64,000 bases of DNA from Methylobacillus arboreus (GTDB lineage Bacteria > Pseudomonadota > Gammaproteobacteria > Burkholderiales > Methylophilaceae), in assembly GCF_020532725.1 (NCBI RefSeq), contig NZ_JAJAVC010000003.1, forward strand, positions 1 to 64,000, given 5' to 3'. A program made the translations under genes and the position numbers. The notes beneath the pieces were generated by a model. That model saw nothing but the letters and a program-made list of their open reading frames with translations. It did not search any database and had not been told where the DNA came from. Of this stretch, positions 35,003 to 43,987 are shown piece after piece (position 1 is the stretch's first letter; each line of letters opens with the position of its first letter).

Positions 35003-35187
35003 TGCAATGGAATTCATTTGCAGACTTCCTTTCTATGGGAGGTTATGCCGTGTATGTTTGGAGTTCGTTTGGTTTGACCATTCTGGCCTTGATTTGGGAG
35101 GTTGCCGCACTGAGGTTGCGTAAAAGCAAGGCAATCAAACAAATCAAGCAGGCAGATGCATGGGCTAAGCGAAGGGTGGAGCGTTAA
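35002..35187 (+). CDS. ccmD: Haem exporter small subunit CcmD
   Basis: A 61-residue single-pass membrane protein: Ser-Met-Gly-Gly-Tyr-Ala near the N-terminus, one helix (YVWSSFGLTILALIWEVAAL) and a basic cytoplasmic tail (RLRKSKAIKQIKQ). This is the usual size and layout of CcmD, needed for release of holo-CcmE. Overlaps ccmC by TGATG. Confidence 0.93.
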   Translation: MQWNSFADFLSMGGYAVYVWSSFGLTILALIWEVAALRLRKSKAIKQIKQADAWAKRRVER

Positions 35188-35190
35188 AAA

Positions 35191-35655
35191 ATGAAATTAA
35201 GGTATAAGCGACTAGGGTTGATCCTGGGAGCGGTGGCGCTGGTTGCCGTGGCGATAGGGCTGGTATTGAACGCATTTCAAAGCAATATTGTTTTTTTCTA
35301 TACGCCCACTCAAATTGTGAATGGTGAAGTACCAAAGGAAACCAGTTTCCGGATTGGCGGCATGGTGTTGGAGGGAAGCCTCAAGCGGCAGGATGATGGC
35401 CTGACGGTTCAGTTTGCTGTAACAGACACAGTGAATGTGGTGCCGGTTACCTATACAGGTATCCTGCCCGACCTCTTCAAGGAGGGAAAGGGCGTCGTTG
35501 CACAAGGCGCGCTGGATAGCCAGGGTCGCTTTGTCGCCAGCAATGTGCTCGCCAAACATGATGAGAACTACATGCCGCCCGAAGCTGCTGAAGCTTTGAA
35601 GCGCGCGAAGGTTACACAGTCACCTGCAGTTCAACCGGACGGGAGCAATTCGTGA
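35191..35655 (+). CDS. ccmE: Haem chaperone CcmE
   Basis: A 154-residue periplasmic haem chaperone anchored by one N-terminal helix ([19 protein letters not shown]). The OB-fold ends with [13 protein letters not shown], containing the His that binds haem covalently and the following Tyr of the HxxxY motif. It overlaps ccmF by GTGA at its end. Confidence 0.96.
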   Translation: MKLRYKRLGLILGAVALVAVAIGLVLNAFQSNIVFFYTPTQIVNGEVPKETSFRIGGMVLEGSLKRQDDGLTVQFAVTDTVNVVPVTYTGILPDLFKEGKGVVAQGALDSQGRFVASNVLAKHDENYMPPEAAEALKRAKVTQSPAVQPDGSNS

Positions 35656-37613
35656 TTCCTGAAATTGGGCACTTTGCTCTCGTATTAGCCTTATTTGTTG
35701 CCATTGTTCAGGGGGTTATGCCGATTGCGGGCGCAACGCTGTTAAAGCCAATCTGGATTGGGCTGGCAATCCCTGCAGCGCGATTGCAGTTTGTTCTAGT
35801 CGCATTATCCATGATATGCCTTGCGTACACGTTTGCGGTCAAGGATTACTCCGTGCTGTATGTAGCCTCGAACTCGAACTCCCAGTTGCCGTTGCATTAT
35901 CGGGTTGCTGCGCTCTGGGGAGGGCATGAGGGGTCACTGTTGCTATGGGCATTCATTCTGAACGTATGGACATTGGCTGTTACCTTTTTCTCAAAAGGCC
36001 TGCCTGCGCTGACGCGAGCACGGATTATTGGGGTGATGGGGCTGATCAGCATTGGGTTTCTCCTGTTTCTGCTCACAGTTTCCAATCCCTTTGAACGCTT
36101 GATCCCAGCGGCGCTGGATGGTCGGGACCTTAATCCTTTGTTGCAGGATCCTGGCATGGTGTTTCATCCTCCCATGCTTTATATGGGCTATGTCGGGTTC
36201 TCTGTTGCCTTTGCGTTTGCAATCGCAGCATTGCTGAGCGGCGAACTGGATGCAACCTGGGCGCGTTGGTCGCGGCCATGGACCATCCTGGCTTGGCTCT
36301 TCCTGACCATAGGCATTATGGCCGGGAGCAATTGGGCCTATTATGAACTTGGCTGGGGCGGATGGTGGTTCTGGGATGCGGTTGAAAATGCATCCTTCAT
36401 GCCTTGGCTGGTCGGCACTGCGCTTTTGCATTCACTGGCGGTGACTGAGAAGCGGGGTACTTTCAAGGCATGGACAGTATTGCTTGCGATTACTGCGTTC
36501 TCATTGAGTTTGCTAGGAACGTTCCTCGTGCGCTCCGGGGTATTGACCTCTGTACATGCGTTTGCAACAGATCCTGAGCGCGGCTTGTTCATCCTGGCAT
36601 TTCTCGTCATTGTCATTGGAGGCTCGCTGGCGCTATTTGCGTGGCGTGCCTCCAGCATTGTTCGCGGCGGCGGTTTCAGTGCGCTTTCAAGAGAGAGTTT
36701 CCTGCTTTCGAATAACGTATTGCTGGTGGTGGCCGCTGCATCAGTCATGCTCGGTACGCTATATCCATTGGTGCTGGATACCTTGAATCTGGGCAAGATA
36801 TCGGTTGGGCCTCCCTACTTCGATGCAGTGTTTGCGCCATTGATGGCGCCTGCTGTCTTCTTGATGGGGATTGGGCCCCTTGCTAGGTGGAAAAAAGCCG
36901 AGTTGCCAGAGTTGGTCGTAAGGCTGCGTTGGGCATTCGTGGTGAGCCTGCTGGTTGCTGGATTGCTGCCCCTATTGTTGGGACGTTGGACGCCAATGAT
37001 CGGGTTGGGAATATTCCTGGCTTTCTGGGTGTTTGCATCTTCTTTGCAAAGCCTTTGGTTACGGCTGAGATTGGCTGGGGTGCCCTTGATAGAGCGTTTC
37101 AAGCGTTTGACATTTGCATGGTGGGGAATGTGGCTCGCGCATGTGGGGATCGGGGTATTCATTCTTGGGGTGACCATTGTCAAAGGTTTTGAAACCGAGA
37201 CAGCTGTACGCATGCACCCAGGGGATGTCGCGCATTTATCTGGATATGATTTTGTCTTTGATGGCGTCACAAAGGTACAAGGGCCCAATTACACTGCAAC
37301 CCAGGGCAATTTCCGTGTTAACAAAAATGAGCGTGAGCTGGCGACGATACATCCTCAAAAGCGCCTGTATACGGTACAGAACATGCCGATGACAGAAGCA
37401 GGGATTTCTGCCGGAATATGGAGCGATCAATACGCTTCGCTGGGGGAGCCGCTTGGCGACGGCAGTTGGAGCGTGCGGATATATTACAAGCCCATGGTGA
37501 ACTGGATATGGGGCGGTTGCTTACTGATGGCGATTGGAGGTGGTCTGGCATTGAGCGACAAACGGTATCGCATCAAACGCAAAGGGCATCAAGTGGATGG
37601 AGTCGCCGCATGA
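35652..37613 (+). CDS. ccmF: Cytochrome c haem lyase subunit CcmF
   Basis: A 653-residue polytopic membrane protein that, with CcmH/I, ligates haem to CxxCH sites. The WWD domain is [19 protein letters not shown] (about residues 232-250), with [13 protein letters not shown] before and [16 protein letters not shown]-type segments after. The start is GTG 35652, overlapping ccmE (GTGA), and the end overlaps ccmG (ATGA). Confidence 0.97.
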   Translation: MIPEIGHFALVLALFVAIVQGVMPIAGATLLKPIWIGLAIPAARLQFVLVALSMICLAYTFAVKDYSVLYVASNSNSQLPLHYRVAALWGGHEGSLLLWAFILNVWTLAVTFFSKGLPALTRARIIGVMGLISIGFLLFLLTVSNPFERLIPAALDGRDLNPLLQDPGMVFHPPMLYMGYVGFSVAFAFAIAALLSGELDATWARWSRPWTILAWLFLTIGIMAGSNWAYYELGWGGWWFWDAVENASFMPWLVGTALLHSLAVTEKRGTFKAWTVLLAITAFSLSLLGTFLVRSGVLTSVHAFATDPERGLFILAFLVIVIGGSLALFAWRASSIVRGGGFSALSRESFLLSNNVLLVVAAASVMLGTLYPLVLDTLNLGKISVGPPYFDAVFAPLMAPAVFLMGIGPLARWKKAELPELVVRLRWAFVVSLLVAGLLPLLLGRWTPMIGLGIFLAFWVFASSLQSLWLRLRLAGVPLIERFKRLTFAWWGMWLAHVGIGVFILGVTIVKGFETETAVRMHPGDVAHLSGYDFVFDGVTKVQGPNYTATQGNFRVNKNERELATIHPQKRLYTVQNMPMTEAGISAGIWSDQYASLGEPLGDGSWSVRIYYKPMVNWIWGGCLLMAIGGGLALSDKRYRIKRKGHQVDGVAA

Positions 37614-38146
37614 AACGACTATTGATCATTATTCCCTTGGTGATTTTTTTGCTTGTGGTTATTTTCCTTGCGGTGGGCCTGCACCGCGACCCGAGCGAAG
37701 TGCCGTCTCCATTGGTCGGCAAGCCAGCGCCGGCATTCAATCTGCCCCGGCTGGATGATCCGGAGACCTTGTTCTCCTCATCCCAGATGCAAGGGCAGGT
37801 ATGGCTGTTCAATGTATGGGCTTCCTGGTGCGCGCCTTGCAGGGAAGAGCACCCATTGCTGCTTAAATTGGCGGCGAGCCAACTGGTACCCATCGTAGGA
37901 ATGAACTACAAGGACCAGCGGGAAAAGGCGTTAATCTGGCTTGAACAAGGCGGTGGCGATCCTTATGTCGTGACAGTGTCGGATGCTGATGGACGGGTTG
38001 GCATTGATTATGGCGTGTATGGTCTGCCGGAAACATACGTCATCGATAAAAAAGGCGATATACGTTACAAGCAAATAGGCCCCTTTACCGAGCAGATCAT
38101 CGCCGAAAAAATACTTCCACTGCTGATGGAGTTGAAGGCCGAGTGA
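37610..38146 (+). CDS. ccmG: Thiol:disulfide reductase CcmG/DsbE
   Basis: A 178-residue membrane-anchored thioredoxin that reduces apocytochrome c or CcmH cysteines. One helix (LLIIIPLVIFLLVVIFLAVG) is followed by a thioredoxin fold with WASWCAPCREEHP, the GVYGLPETYVIDKKG cis-Pro strand and the CcmG-type acidic insert. A longer in-frame opening reaches 37418 inside ccmF, but ATG 37610 overlaps the ccmF stop (ATGA) and begins the anchor. Confidence 0.96.
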   Translation: MKRLLIIIPLVIFLLVVIFLAVGLHRDPSEVPSPLVGKPAPAFNLPRLDDPETLFSSSQMQGQVWLFNVWASWCAPCREEHPLLLKLAASQLVPIVGMNYKDQREKALIWLEQGGGDPYVVTVSDADGRVGIDYGVYGLPETYVIDKKGDIRYKQIGPFTEQIIAEKILPLLMELKAE

Positions 38147-38601
38147 AATATTGCGTCGTTTTTTATGTATTGCTGCTGTCTTGCACATCATTATCAGCGC
38201 AAGATGCGGTGCCTCTAGCTGCTGATCCAAAAGTAGAGGCGCAGGTTTCCCGGTTGGCAGAAGAGTTGCGCTGCGTGGTGTGCCAAAATCAAACCTTGGC
38301 CGATTCCGATGCGCCTCTTGCCGGAGACCTGAGAAACCAGATTCGGGAAATGGCAGCGCAGAATATGAGCGATCAGGAAATTGTCCAGTACCTGGTGGCC
38401 CGCTACGGTGATTTCGTTCTTTACCGGCCCCCATTCAAGGCCACTACAGCGTTGTTATGGCTCGGGCCATTCGTCCTATTGTTTATCGCAGCTTTATCAG
38501 TTGTCCTGATTGTACGGCGCCGCGAGCGGCCAGTGACTGCTGAGTCTTTGTCCCCTGCTGATTCCCAGAGGCTGTCTGAATTGTTGAAGCAGGAGAAATA
38601 A
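38143..38601 (+). CDS. ccmH: Cytochrome c maturation protein CcmH
   Basis: A 152-residue exported, membrane-anchored protein with signal peptide (1-19), the redox motif LRCVVCQNQTLADSDAPLA, and one C-terminal helix (LLWLGPFVLLFIAALSVVLIV). It passes electrons to apocytochrome within the haem lyase. The start is GTG 38143, overlapping ccmG (GTGA). This is the short form, with CcmI separate. Confidence 0.96.
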   Translation: MKYCVVFYVLLLSCTSLSAQDAVPLAADPKVEAQVSRLAEELRCVVCQNQTLADSDAPLAGDLRNQIREMAAQNMSDQEIVQYLVARYGDFVLYRPPFKATTALLWLGPFVLLFIAALSVVLIVRRRERPVTAESLSPADSQRLSELLKQEK

Positions 38602-38602
38602 C

Positions 38603-39463
38603 GTGCTGATTTTCTGGATTATTGCGGCTTCATTGATCTTGATCACAGTGATTTCACTGATCAAGCCGTTGTTGTGGCCTACTCAAAATGCACTTGTTAG
38701 CCGTACAAAATCCACCGTCGAAATTTATCGCCAGCAGTTTGACGAGCTGGAGCAGGATAAATCCAATGGATTGCTTGATCTTCAGCAGTATCAGCAGGCC
38801 AAGAGCGAATTGGAACAACGCTTGTTACAAGAAGCCGAGATTGATAAAGCGGATAGGAGGACAGGTTCGCAAGCCCTCCCCGATAGAGTGGTACCTTGGG
38901 TATTGGCTATTGTCATTCCGCTTGGGGCGGTGCTTTTTTATCTGCAAACCGGCTATCCGACGGCAATCAATGAATTGAAGCAGCCTCCATCCAGCCAATT
39001 GGCAAGCGGTGAGGATGTTCCTGAAAATATTGAACAGATATTGCGCTCACTCAAGCAGCAGCTTGAGCTAGATCCCCAAGACGCTGCAGGGTGGGCATTG
39101 CTGGCCCGGGCCAACGCCAAATTGCAGCGCTATGATGAGGCTGTCCAGGCGTTTGAAAGAGCAGTGATTGCTGCGCCTGATGACCCTGAGTTGCTGGTTG
39201 ATTATGCTATCACGCTGGCGTTCATCAACAACCATGACATGACAGGCAGGCCCGAGGAATTGGTAAACAAAGCCCTGGACATTGATCCCGAACAGATCAA
39301 AGCCTTGATGTTGGCCGCCTCAGCTGCATTTGACCGTCAGGATTATGCTCGCGCCATTGCATTATGGCAGCGCTTGTTGCAACGATTACCAGCGGATTCT
39401 CAAGCCGCAATTTCTGTTACTGAAGCGTTAGATGAGGCGCTTCGATTGCAGGAGCAGCAGTAA
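38603..39463 (+). CDS. ccmI: Cytochrome c maturation protein CcmI (TPR)
   Basis: A 286-residue apocytochrome chaperone. Two N-terminal membrane helices (FWIIAASLILITVISLI and VVPWVLAIVIPLGAVLFYL) flank a coiled cytoplasmic loop; the periplasmic part carries TPR repeats (about 145-275: DAAGWALLARANAKLQRYDEAVQAFERA). The start is GTG 38603 with AGGAGA just upstream, one base after the ccmH stop. Last gene of the ccm operon. Confidence 0.94.
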   Translation: MLIFWIIAASLILITVISLIKPLLWPTQNALVSRTKSTVEIYRQQFDELEQDKSNGLLDLQQYQQAKSELEQRLLQEAEIDKADRRTGSQALPDRVVPWVLAIVIPLGAVLFYLQTGYPTAINELKQPPSSQLASGEDVPENIEQILRSLKQQLELDPQDAAGWALLARANAKLQRYDEAVQAFERAVIAAPDDPELLVDYAITLAFINNHDMTGRPEELVNKALDIDPEQIKALMLAASAAFDRQDYARAIALWQRLLQRLPADSQAAISVTEALDEALRLQEQQ

Positions 39464-39574
39464 TTGATGCGTTTGGTGCAGTTAAAGTGGAACCACTTTT
39501 GATCTTTCAGCAGATAGTGTCTGTTATTGATAACTAATCATTTAAATATCAATGGCTTAAATTGTATTGATTCG

Positions 39575-39590
39575 TGGCATATTTACTGCT
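39575..39590 (+). promoter_or_regulatory. Candidate sigma-54 promoter of the arylsulfotransferase-family gene
   Basis: TGGCATATTTACTGCT: TGGCAT -24 half, CTGCT -12 half, GG-N10-GC, 47 bases upstream of ATG 39637. It differs from the cupin site (TGGCATATTGATTGCT) at only three positions. Confidence 0.62.
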
Positions 39591-39636
39591 GGTTGCATTG
39601 AATATTGATTGCAACAGTTATTAAGGATGGTCACGG

Positions 39637-41049
39637 ATGTTAAACCACAAAAAGTCTGCGCAGTATCTTCATACTGGGATTCTCAAGAAAAGAACGACTT
39701 GGCTGGTGGCTTTGCTGGCACTGCTGCAATTGCCACAAGTAACCGCGAGCCCCAGCGTCTATCCTACAGGTACAACAAGATATGATCCCAGCCGTGCCTT
39801 CAATTCTTATGTACTGTTTACTGGCGGCGACAATGTGGCACGGTTGATTGATCTCAACGGTAATGTGGTCAAGACATGGCAAGATGCCGGCGGTCACAGT
39901 ACCTTGCTTGATCCATCCCTGAATCAGGGCAGGTTGGGGCATGTGCTCGTGACCGAATCAGTGGTCGATGGCCGTGGTACCAGCCTGGTTCCCGGACTTA
40001 ACCGGACCCGGATTTCCCAAACGGTCTCTGAGCTTGATTGGAATGGCAAGCCGGTGTGGACTTTTGGAGAAAAAGCGCCTGGTGGGCTGGCCCAGCAGCA
40101 CCATGACTGGGCAAGGCTTGGGAATGGAAATACCCTGTTGCTTGCCAATCTGGTCCATACCGTCCCTGGTTTCAAACAATCCCAACTGCTGGATGATGTC
40201 ATCTATGAAGTGAATCCGGCAGGCGAGGTGGTCTGGAAGTGGATTGCGGCAGAGCACATACAAGAGTTTGGCTTCAGCCCTGCAGAACTGGCGCTGGTAA
40301 AAAACTCGGAGAATGCAGATTACCTGCATTTCAATAACTTGAAAGTGCTTGGCCCAAATCGTTGGTTCAAGGCGGGTGACCAGCGTTTTCATCCAGACAA
40401 TTTGCTGGTGGATGCGCGCAATGCCAACTTCATTGCAATTATTGACAAAAAAACAGGAAAAGTCGTGTGGTCTTTGGGCCCCCACTTTCCCCGGATAGCA
40501 CGCGGCCCCCAGGCACGAGTTGTGCCCCGGCCTGTTGACCAGATCAGCGGCCAGCATGACGCACATTTGATTCCTGAAGGGTTGCCAGGTGCAGGCAATC
40601 TTCTGGTGTTTGATAACCAGGGAGAGGCAGGTTATCCGCCGGTAGAACTATCGGTGACCGGAGGGTCGCGCATACTTGAGATCGACCCCATTAAAAAAGA
40701 AATTGTCTGGCAATATACCGGAGAGGATTCCGGGGCTCCGGGATGGTCGTTCCGTAGCACCCATATCAGCAACGCCCGCCGTTTGCCAAACGGCAATACG
40801 TTTATCAATGAAGGACAAAAAGGCCGGCTGTTCCAGGTGACGCCGGATGGGGAAATTGTCTGGGAGTATGTCAATCCCTATCCACGGTCGGCTACAGATA
40901 CTGTCACCGGCAAGCCTACAGTGAATAGCCAACTGTATCGCGGCCAGCCGGTGCCTTATTCCTGGGTGCCGGTGGGCACGCCACATAGTGAGCAAGCGGT
41001 GATTCCTCCAACGCAAAGTGAGTTCCATATACCTGTTCAGGCTGACTAA
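39637..41049 (+). CDS. Exported arylsulfotransferase (ASST)-family protein
   Basis: A 470-residue exported protein (leader about 1-38, WLVALLALLQLPQVTA). The rest is a beta-propeller built of repeated WxF/GxxxW-type strands, with blocks LIDLNGNVVKTW, HHDWARLGNGNTLLLANL, HDAHLIPEGLPGAGNLLVFDNQG, STHISNARRLPNGNTFINEG and GEIVWEYVNPY, as in the ASST family. Known ASST enzymes move sulfate between phenolic esters in the periplasm through a histidine; the HHDW and GQHDAHL histidines are candidates. Many homologues are uncharacterised. AAGGATGG precedes the ATG. It has its own candidate sigma-54 promoter. Confidence 0.83.
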   Translation: MLNHKKSAQYLHTGILKKRTTWLVALLALLQLPQVTASPSVYPTGTTRYDPSRAFNSYVLFTGGDNVARLIDLNGNVVKTWQDAGGHSTLLDPSLNQGRLGHVLVTESVVDGRGTSLVPGLNRTRISQTVSELDWNGKPVWTFGEKAPGGLAQQHHDWARLGNGNTLLLANLVHTVPGFKQSQLLDDVIYEVNPAGEVVWKWIAAEHIQEFGFSPAELALVKNSENADYLHFNNLKVLGPNRWFKAGDQRFHPDNLLVDARNANFIAIIDKKTGKVVWSLGPHFPRIARGPQARVVPRPVDQISGQHDAHLIPEGLPGAGNLLVFDNQGEAGYPPVELSVTGGSRILEIDPIKKEIVWQYTGEDSGAPGWSFRSTHISNARRLPNGNTFINEGQKGRLFQVTPDGEIVWEYVNPYPRSATDTVTGKPTVNSQLYRGQPVPYSWVPVGTPHSEQAVIPPTQSEFHIPVQAD

Positions 41050-41232
41050 GTTCTGCTTAAGATCAGCATGAGCGTGCCAATCTTGCAGAGCAATATCCCC
41101 AAACCTTCAGCTGAAAGCGCAATGGCAGACCTGAAATGCCGGTATGTTGCCGATTGCTCTTGAAGTGCGAACGCATGGTGTGCAGGCAATATTCAACACT
41201 AATCAAGCGTGGGCTGACCATAGCTGGGAAAT

Positions 41233-41715
41233 TTATTTTTTCTCTTCTACTCGTTTTGAGGTAGCGGGCCCAATACCGACAATTTGCAGAATGGTATCTT
41301 CGTCTTTTGCACCATCGTAATGTATTTCGTTGCCGTAATGGGTGACGAAGCTGCCTGCTGGCACAGGCTTGAAATGCTCCGGATTATAGTCTGAGCCCGT
41401 TGCCACCCACCATGTGCCTGATATGACGGTGATGAACCGGTCGTTGGGGTGGGAGTGGGGTTTGCTGTGATGATTGGCTTTCCATTTGTTCAATACGACA
41501 TATAAGCCGGGCTTGCTGGGGTCGCCAACCAGGACTGCGGTTTCTGATCCGCTGGGGTTGGCTACCCATTTGATGTCCTTGGGTAGCTGGATTGAGATGG
41601 CTTTTGGGTCTAGTTCTTCCCCAGCGCTTGCAATGCCGACACTGGTAGTCAGGGCTGCAAGCCCAACCAGGCCAACAATATTGAGTGCAATTAAAGTTTT
41701 CATGAGTGTTGTCAT
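41233..41715 (-). CDS. Exported cupin-domain protein
   Basis: About 160 residues. The signal peptide begins MTTLMKTLIALNIVGLVGL and ends near SAGEE. The cupin has NHHSKPHSHPNDRFITVISG and GSFVTHYGNEIHYDGA, which supply the His/Glu metal-site motifs of the two conserved cupin blocks. Start: GGAGAG lies just before ATG 41715, better placed than the upstream ATG 41736. A periplasmic cupin may be an oxygenase, isomerase or binding protein; no substrate can be read out. Own candidate sigma-54 promoter 69 bases upstream. Confidence 0.82.
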   Translation of the reverse strand: MTTLMKTLIALNIVGLVGLAALTTSVGIASAGEELDPKAISIQLPKDIKWVANPSGSETAVLVGDPSKPGLYVVLNKWKANHHSKPHSHPNDRFITVISGTWWVATGSDYNPEHFKPVPAGSFVTHYGNEIHYDGAKDEDTILQIVGIGPATSKRVEEKK

Positions 41716-41783
41716 TGTGCTCTCCATATGGGCCACACCACTGAAATTTTTGACGGTGTAGCAATTTGAATAATGGAAAATAC

Positions 41784-41799
41784 AGCAATCAATATGCCA
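41784..41799 (-). promoter_or_regulatory. Candidate sigma-54 promoter of the cupin gene
   Basis: Minus strand TGGCATATTGATTGCT: TGGCA at -24 and TTGCT at -12, GG-N10-GC; with the 32241 site, the best fit in the window. Confidence 0.68.
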
Positions 41800-41922
41800 A
41801 CATATTCTGTTTTTATGCTATTGATATGTATGGATTTTTAAAGGATATGTTTTTTTATTTGTTGATCTGGCAACAAATAATGTGAAATGAAGTGGTGCCT
41901 AGCCAACTCACTTCATAGTGTA

Positions 41923-43083
41923 TCAGGGTGCCGGAGCCAGATAGGCTTTGACGAGGTCATGTACTTTTTGCTGAATTGCCGGTATTGCTGGCGGCGCAGG
42001 GGACTGTGCTACTTCCTGTGCATATTGATAAATTGGAATGAACAGGTTGTCCTTATCAGGCGAACCACGCAAGGTGAATGTATCAGTGGTGGCAATGAGT
42101 CGATCCCATTCCTGTTTCACTGCAGACCATACAGGTTTGCTTGCTTCAAAATAACGGTCGCCTGCGCTCCAGTCATGTCCACGGATGCGTTCATAACGAT
42201 TGAATCCTGACTCACGGGCAAGCACCGGCTGATTGGCAGCAATTTGGCCTGTGCGATCCAGTTTGACCTTCAGGTTTTGCTGCTCATGGGTCCATCCTGT
42301 GGGATTAATAATATGCCGGTTGTTGCCAATCAAGACGTCATAGTCATCCCGGACACTATATTCACGCCGTGGAAGAGGCCTCCATCCATCCTCATCGCTC
42401 CAACTGGAGTAGTTGCCAAAATGTTGCCATTTTGCCACGCCTGAATAGCGTGGGCTATCATCAACCTGATAGACGGTCTGCTTCCAGGTGCCTTGTTGCT
42501 GGTGGGAAGGGATATTGATTTTCTGCCAGGTATTATTGCCTCTAAATACCAATTGCTTGGAAGCTTCATATTGCCAATCCTGTCTCCAGTGTTTGGTGAC
42601 AATCGGGCCTTCCACTTTGCCATTTTTATCCACAAAAGACATGACGAGCAGATGTTGCAGCACAATCGATTTCCCCGTGTCTTCCACAACATATACTTTT
42701 TCGGTGCCCCAGCTGCGATAAGGACGTGTGGGGGTGTAAGCTGAAACGAAGCCTGTGGTTTCTACGAAGTCAAAGGTGGCCCGGTATTCCCCTGCCATTG
42801 CCAGGATGGCGCGCCGGTCACGTTCAAAATCGCTGATGCCCGATTGTTGCAATGCTATCCATTCCGCAGAGGGTTCAGTGACCAAGTCTACAGGGGCGCC
42901 CCGTGTCGTGCCGCCTCTGGGGCGCAGGCTGGATTCATCCTGGAATTGCCAGGAAAACGTATATTGGTGTGAGTCCTTGGCATCTGAAGCAGTATCTGCA
43001 TGGGCTTGCCCGAAGGAAGACAGCAGGATCAGCACAATCGCGCGTTGATACAGTTTATGGCTTTTGTTGGACACAGTTTGCAT
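41923..43083 (-). CDS. Exported DUF6607-like protein
   Basis: About 386 residues from ATG 43083. The signal peptide is about 1-29 (LYQRAIVLILLSSFGQAHA). The mature part is Trp/Tyr-rich, with blocks YTFSWQFQDES, ILAMAGEYRATFDFVET, PYRSWGTEKVYVVEDTG, KHWRQDWQYEA and REYSVRDDYDVLIGNNRHIINPTGW, which I associate with DUF6607. Function unknown; relatives are often near iron or TonB transport genes (recalled, not checked). The open frame extends to 43134 into the cytochrome b561 gene, but the leader fits 43083. It is co-directional with, and 23 bases after, cytochrome b561. Confidence 0.72.
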   Translation of the reverse strand: MQTVSNKSHKLYQRAIVLILLSSFGQAHADTASDAKDSHQYTFSWQFQDESSLRPRGGTTRGAPVDLVTEPSAEWIALQQSGISDFERDRRAILAMAGEYRATFDFVETTGFVSAYTPTRPYRSWGTEKVYVVEDTGKSIVLQHLLVMSFVDKNGKVEGPIVTKHWRQDWQYEASKQLVFRGNNTWQKINIPSHQQQGTWKQTVYQVDDSPRYSGVAKWQHFGNYSSWSDEDGWRPLPRREYSVRDDYDVLIGNNRHIINPTGWTHEQQNLKVKLDRTGQIAANQPVLARESGFNRYERIRGHDWSAGDRYFEASKPVWSAVKQEWDRLIATTDTFTLRGSPDKDNLFIPIYQYAQEVAQSPAPPAIPAIQQKVHDLVKAYLAPAP

Positions 43084-43089
43084 TTGTGG

Positions 43090-43108
43090 AATAAGAATTA
43101 TTCTAATT
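43090..43108. promoter_or_regulatory. 19-bp imperfect palindrome, possible Fur-like site
   Basis: AATAAGAATTATTCTAATT has the A/T-rich 7-1-7 look of a Fur box (left half TAAGAAT, right half ATTCTAA) and sits in the gap between the cytochrome b561 and DUF6607 genes, just upstream of the latter. About 12 of 19 bases fit the classical Fur consensus, so this is suggestive only. Confidence 0.3.
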
Positions 43109-43763
43109 ATGACCAATAAGTGGCGATAAACCAAACAATACCTGCGCTGGTAGCAAGTAATACGATGGCAAGAAGGATATGGCCTCCTTGACTGGCATAT
43201 GTATCCGGGAATGAGGCAGGAACTTGCTTGCGTCCAGTGATCATTGCTTTGACGAGATTTTCTCGTTTGAATACCCGATAATAAATGATTGCGGCGACAT
43301 GTAGCCCGATGAGTACATAAAGCACATACTGGTTGATGGTATGCAGGTAGGTGAGATAGTCACTCGTGTCCTTATCAACTAGGGAATAAAGCGGCCCTTC
43401 AGTGAAAATGTCGTCATTCGAGAAAAGTCCGGTAACCACTTGCGCCAGAATAAGGACCAGCATGGCAATGACTGACCAGCCTCCTAGAGGGTTATGCCCA
43501 ATGGTCTTGTCGCCCTTGCCCTTGATATATCCCAGTATTGCCCTTGGTCCCCGGACGAAATTGCTGAATCTGGCATAGGTTCCCCCGGCAAATCCCCATA
43601 AGATCCGGAAGATGAGCAATGCCAGGAGGGCGAGCCCGGACCAGACATGCCATTCGAGGGCATTGCCTCCTACTTTGACTGTCACAATAGCGATCACAAA
43701 AAGGGTAACAAGCGACCAATGAAAGACGCGTAAAGGGATGTCCCAGGTACTGATAGATTTCAT
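43107..43763 (-). CDS. Cytochrome b561-family membrane protein
   Basis: A 218-residue dihaem membrane cytochrome b. The N-terminus WDIPLRVFHWSLVTLFV has the typical haem-ligand His of the Ni/Fe-hydrogenase-type/b561 family. Four to five helices follow, with further His residues in ALEWHVWSGLALL, YLHTINQYVLYVLIGLHVAAI (ligands) and a C-terminal helix ending WFIATYWS. Such proteins move electrons between quinol and periplasmic cytochromes, which fits the surrounding c-type cytochromes. It is preceded by a sigma-54-like site. Confidence 0.88.
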   Translation of the reverse strand: MKSISTWDIPLRVFHWSLVTLFVIAIVTVKVGGNALEWHVWSGLALLALLIFRILWGFAGGTYARFSNFVRGPRAILGYIKGKGDKTIGHNPLGGWSVIAMLVLILAQVVTGLFSNDDIFTEGPLYSLVDKDTSDYLTYLHTINQYVLYVLIGLHVAAIIYYRVFKRENLVKAMITGRKQVPASFPDTYASQGGHILLAIVLLATSAGIVWFIATYWS

Positions 43764-43815
43764 ATGTACTCCTACTTATCCATCTATTAAGCGATGGCAA
43801 AATTAGAAAAACAAA

Positions 43816-43831
43816 TGCAAATAGTGTACCT
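43816..43831 (-). promoter_or_regulatory. Candidate sigma-54 promoter of cytochrome b561-DUF6607
   Basis: Minus strand AGGTACACTATTTGCA: GG-N10-GC and an exact TTGCA -12 box, but A instead of T at the first position. 53 bases upstream of the cytochrome b561 start. Confidence 0.48.
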
Positions 43832-43950
43832 ATGCCACTTGTATTGAATACAATGGGTTAATTAAAGAAGTGAGGATTGGAGATAGGGGTTCTGCTTGTA
43901 ATTCAACAATAGAATGTTGATTTTTGTGCATTCTGGCAAAGGTAAAAGGC

Positions 43951-43979
43951 AAAAAAATCCCGCATAAGCGGGATTTTGA
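43951..43979 (-). terminator. Rho-independent terminator of the pyruvate dehydrogenase operon
   Basis: AAAATCCCGC / GCGGGATTTT stem (43954-43963 with 43968-43977), 4-base loop, with a T run on the minus strand. It is placed just after the lpdA stop codon. Confidence 0.88.
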
Positions 43980-43987
43980 TTTAGAAG

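Noticed and set aside
15074-43763. Prophage or integrative element
   Set aside because: No integrase, transposase, tRNA-bounded att repeat or phage structural gene is seen, although the block looks accessory.
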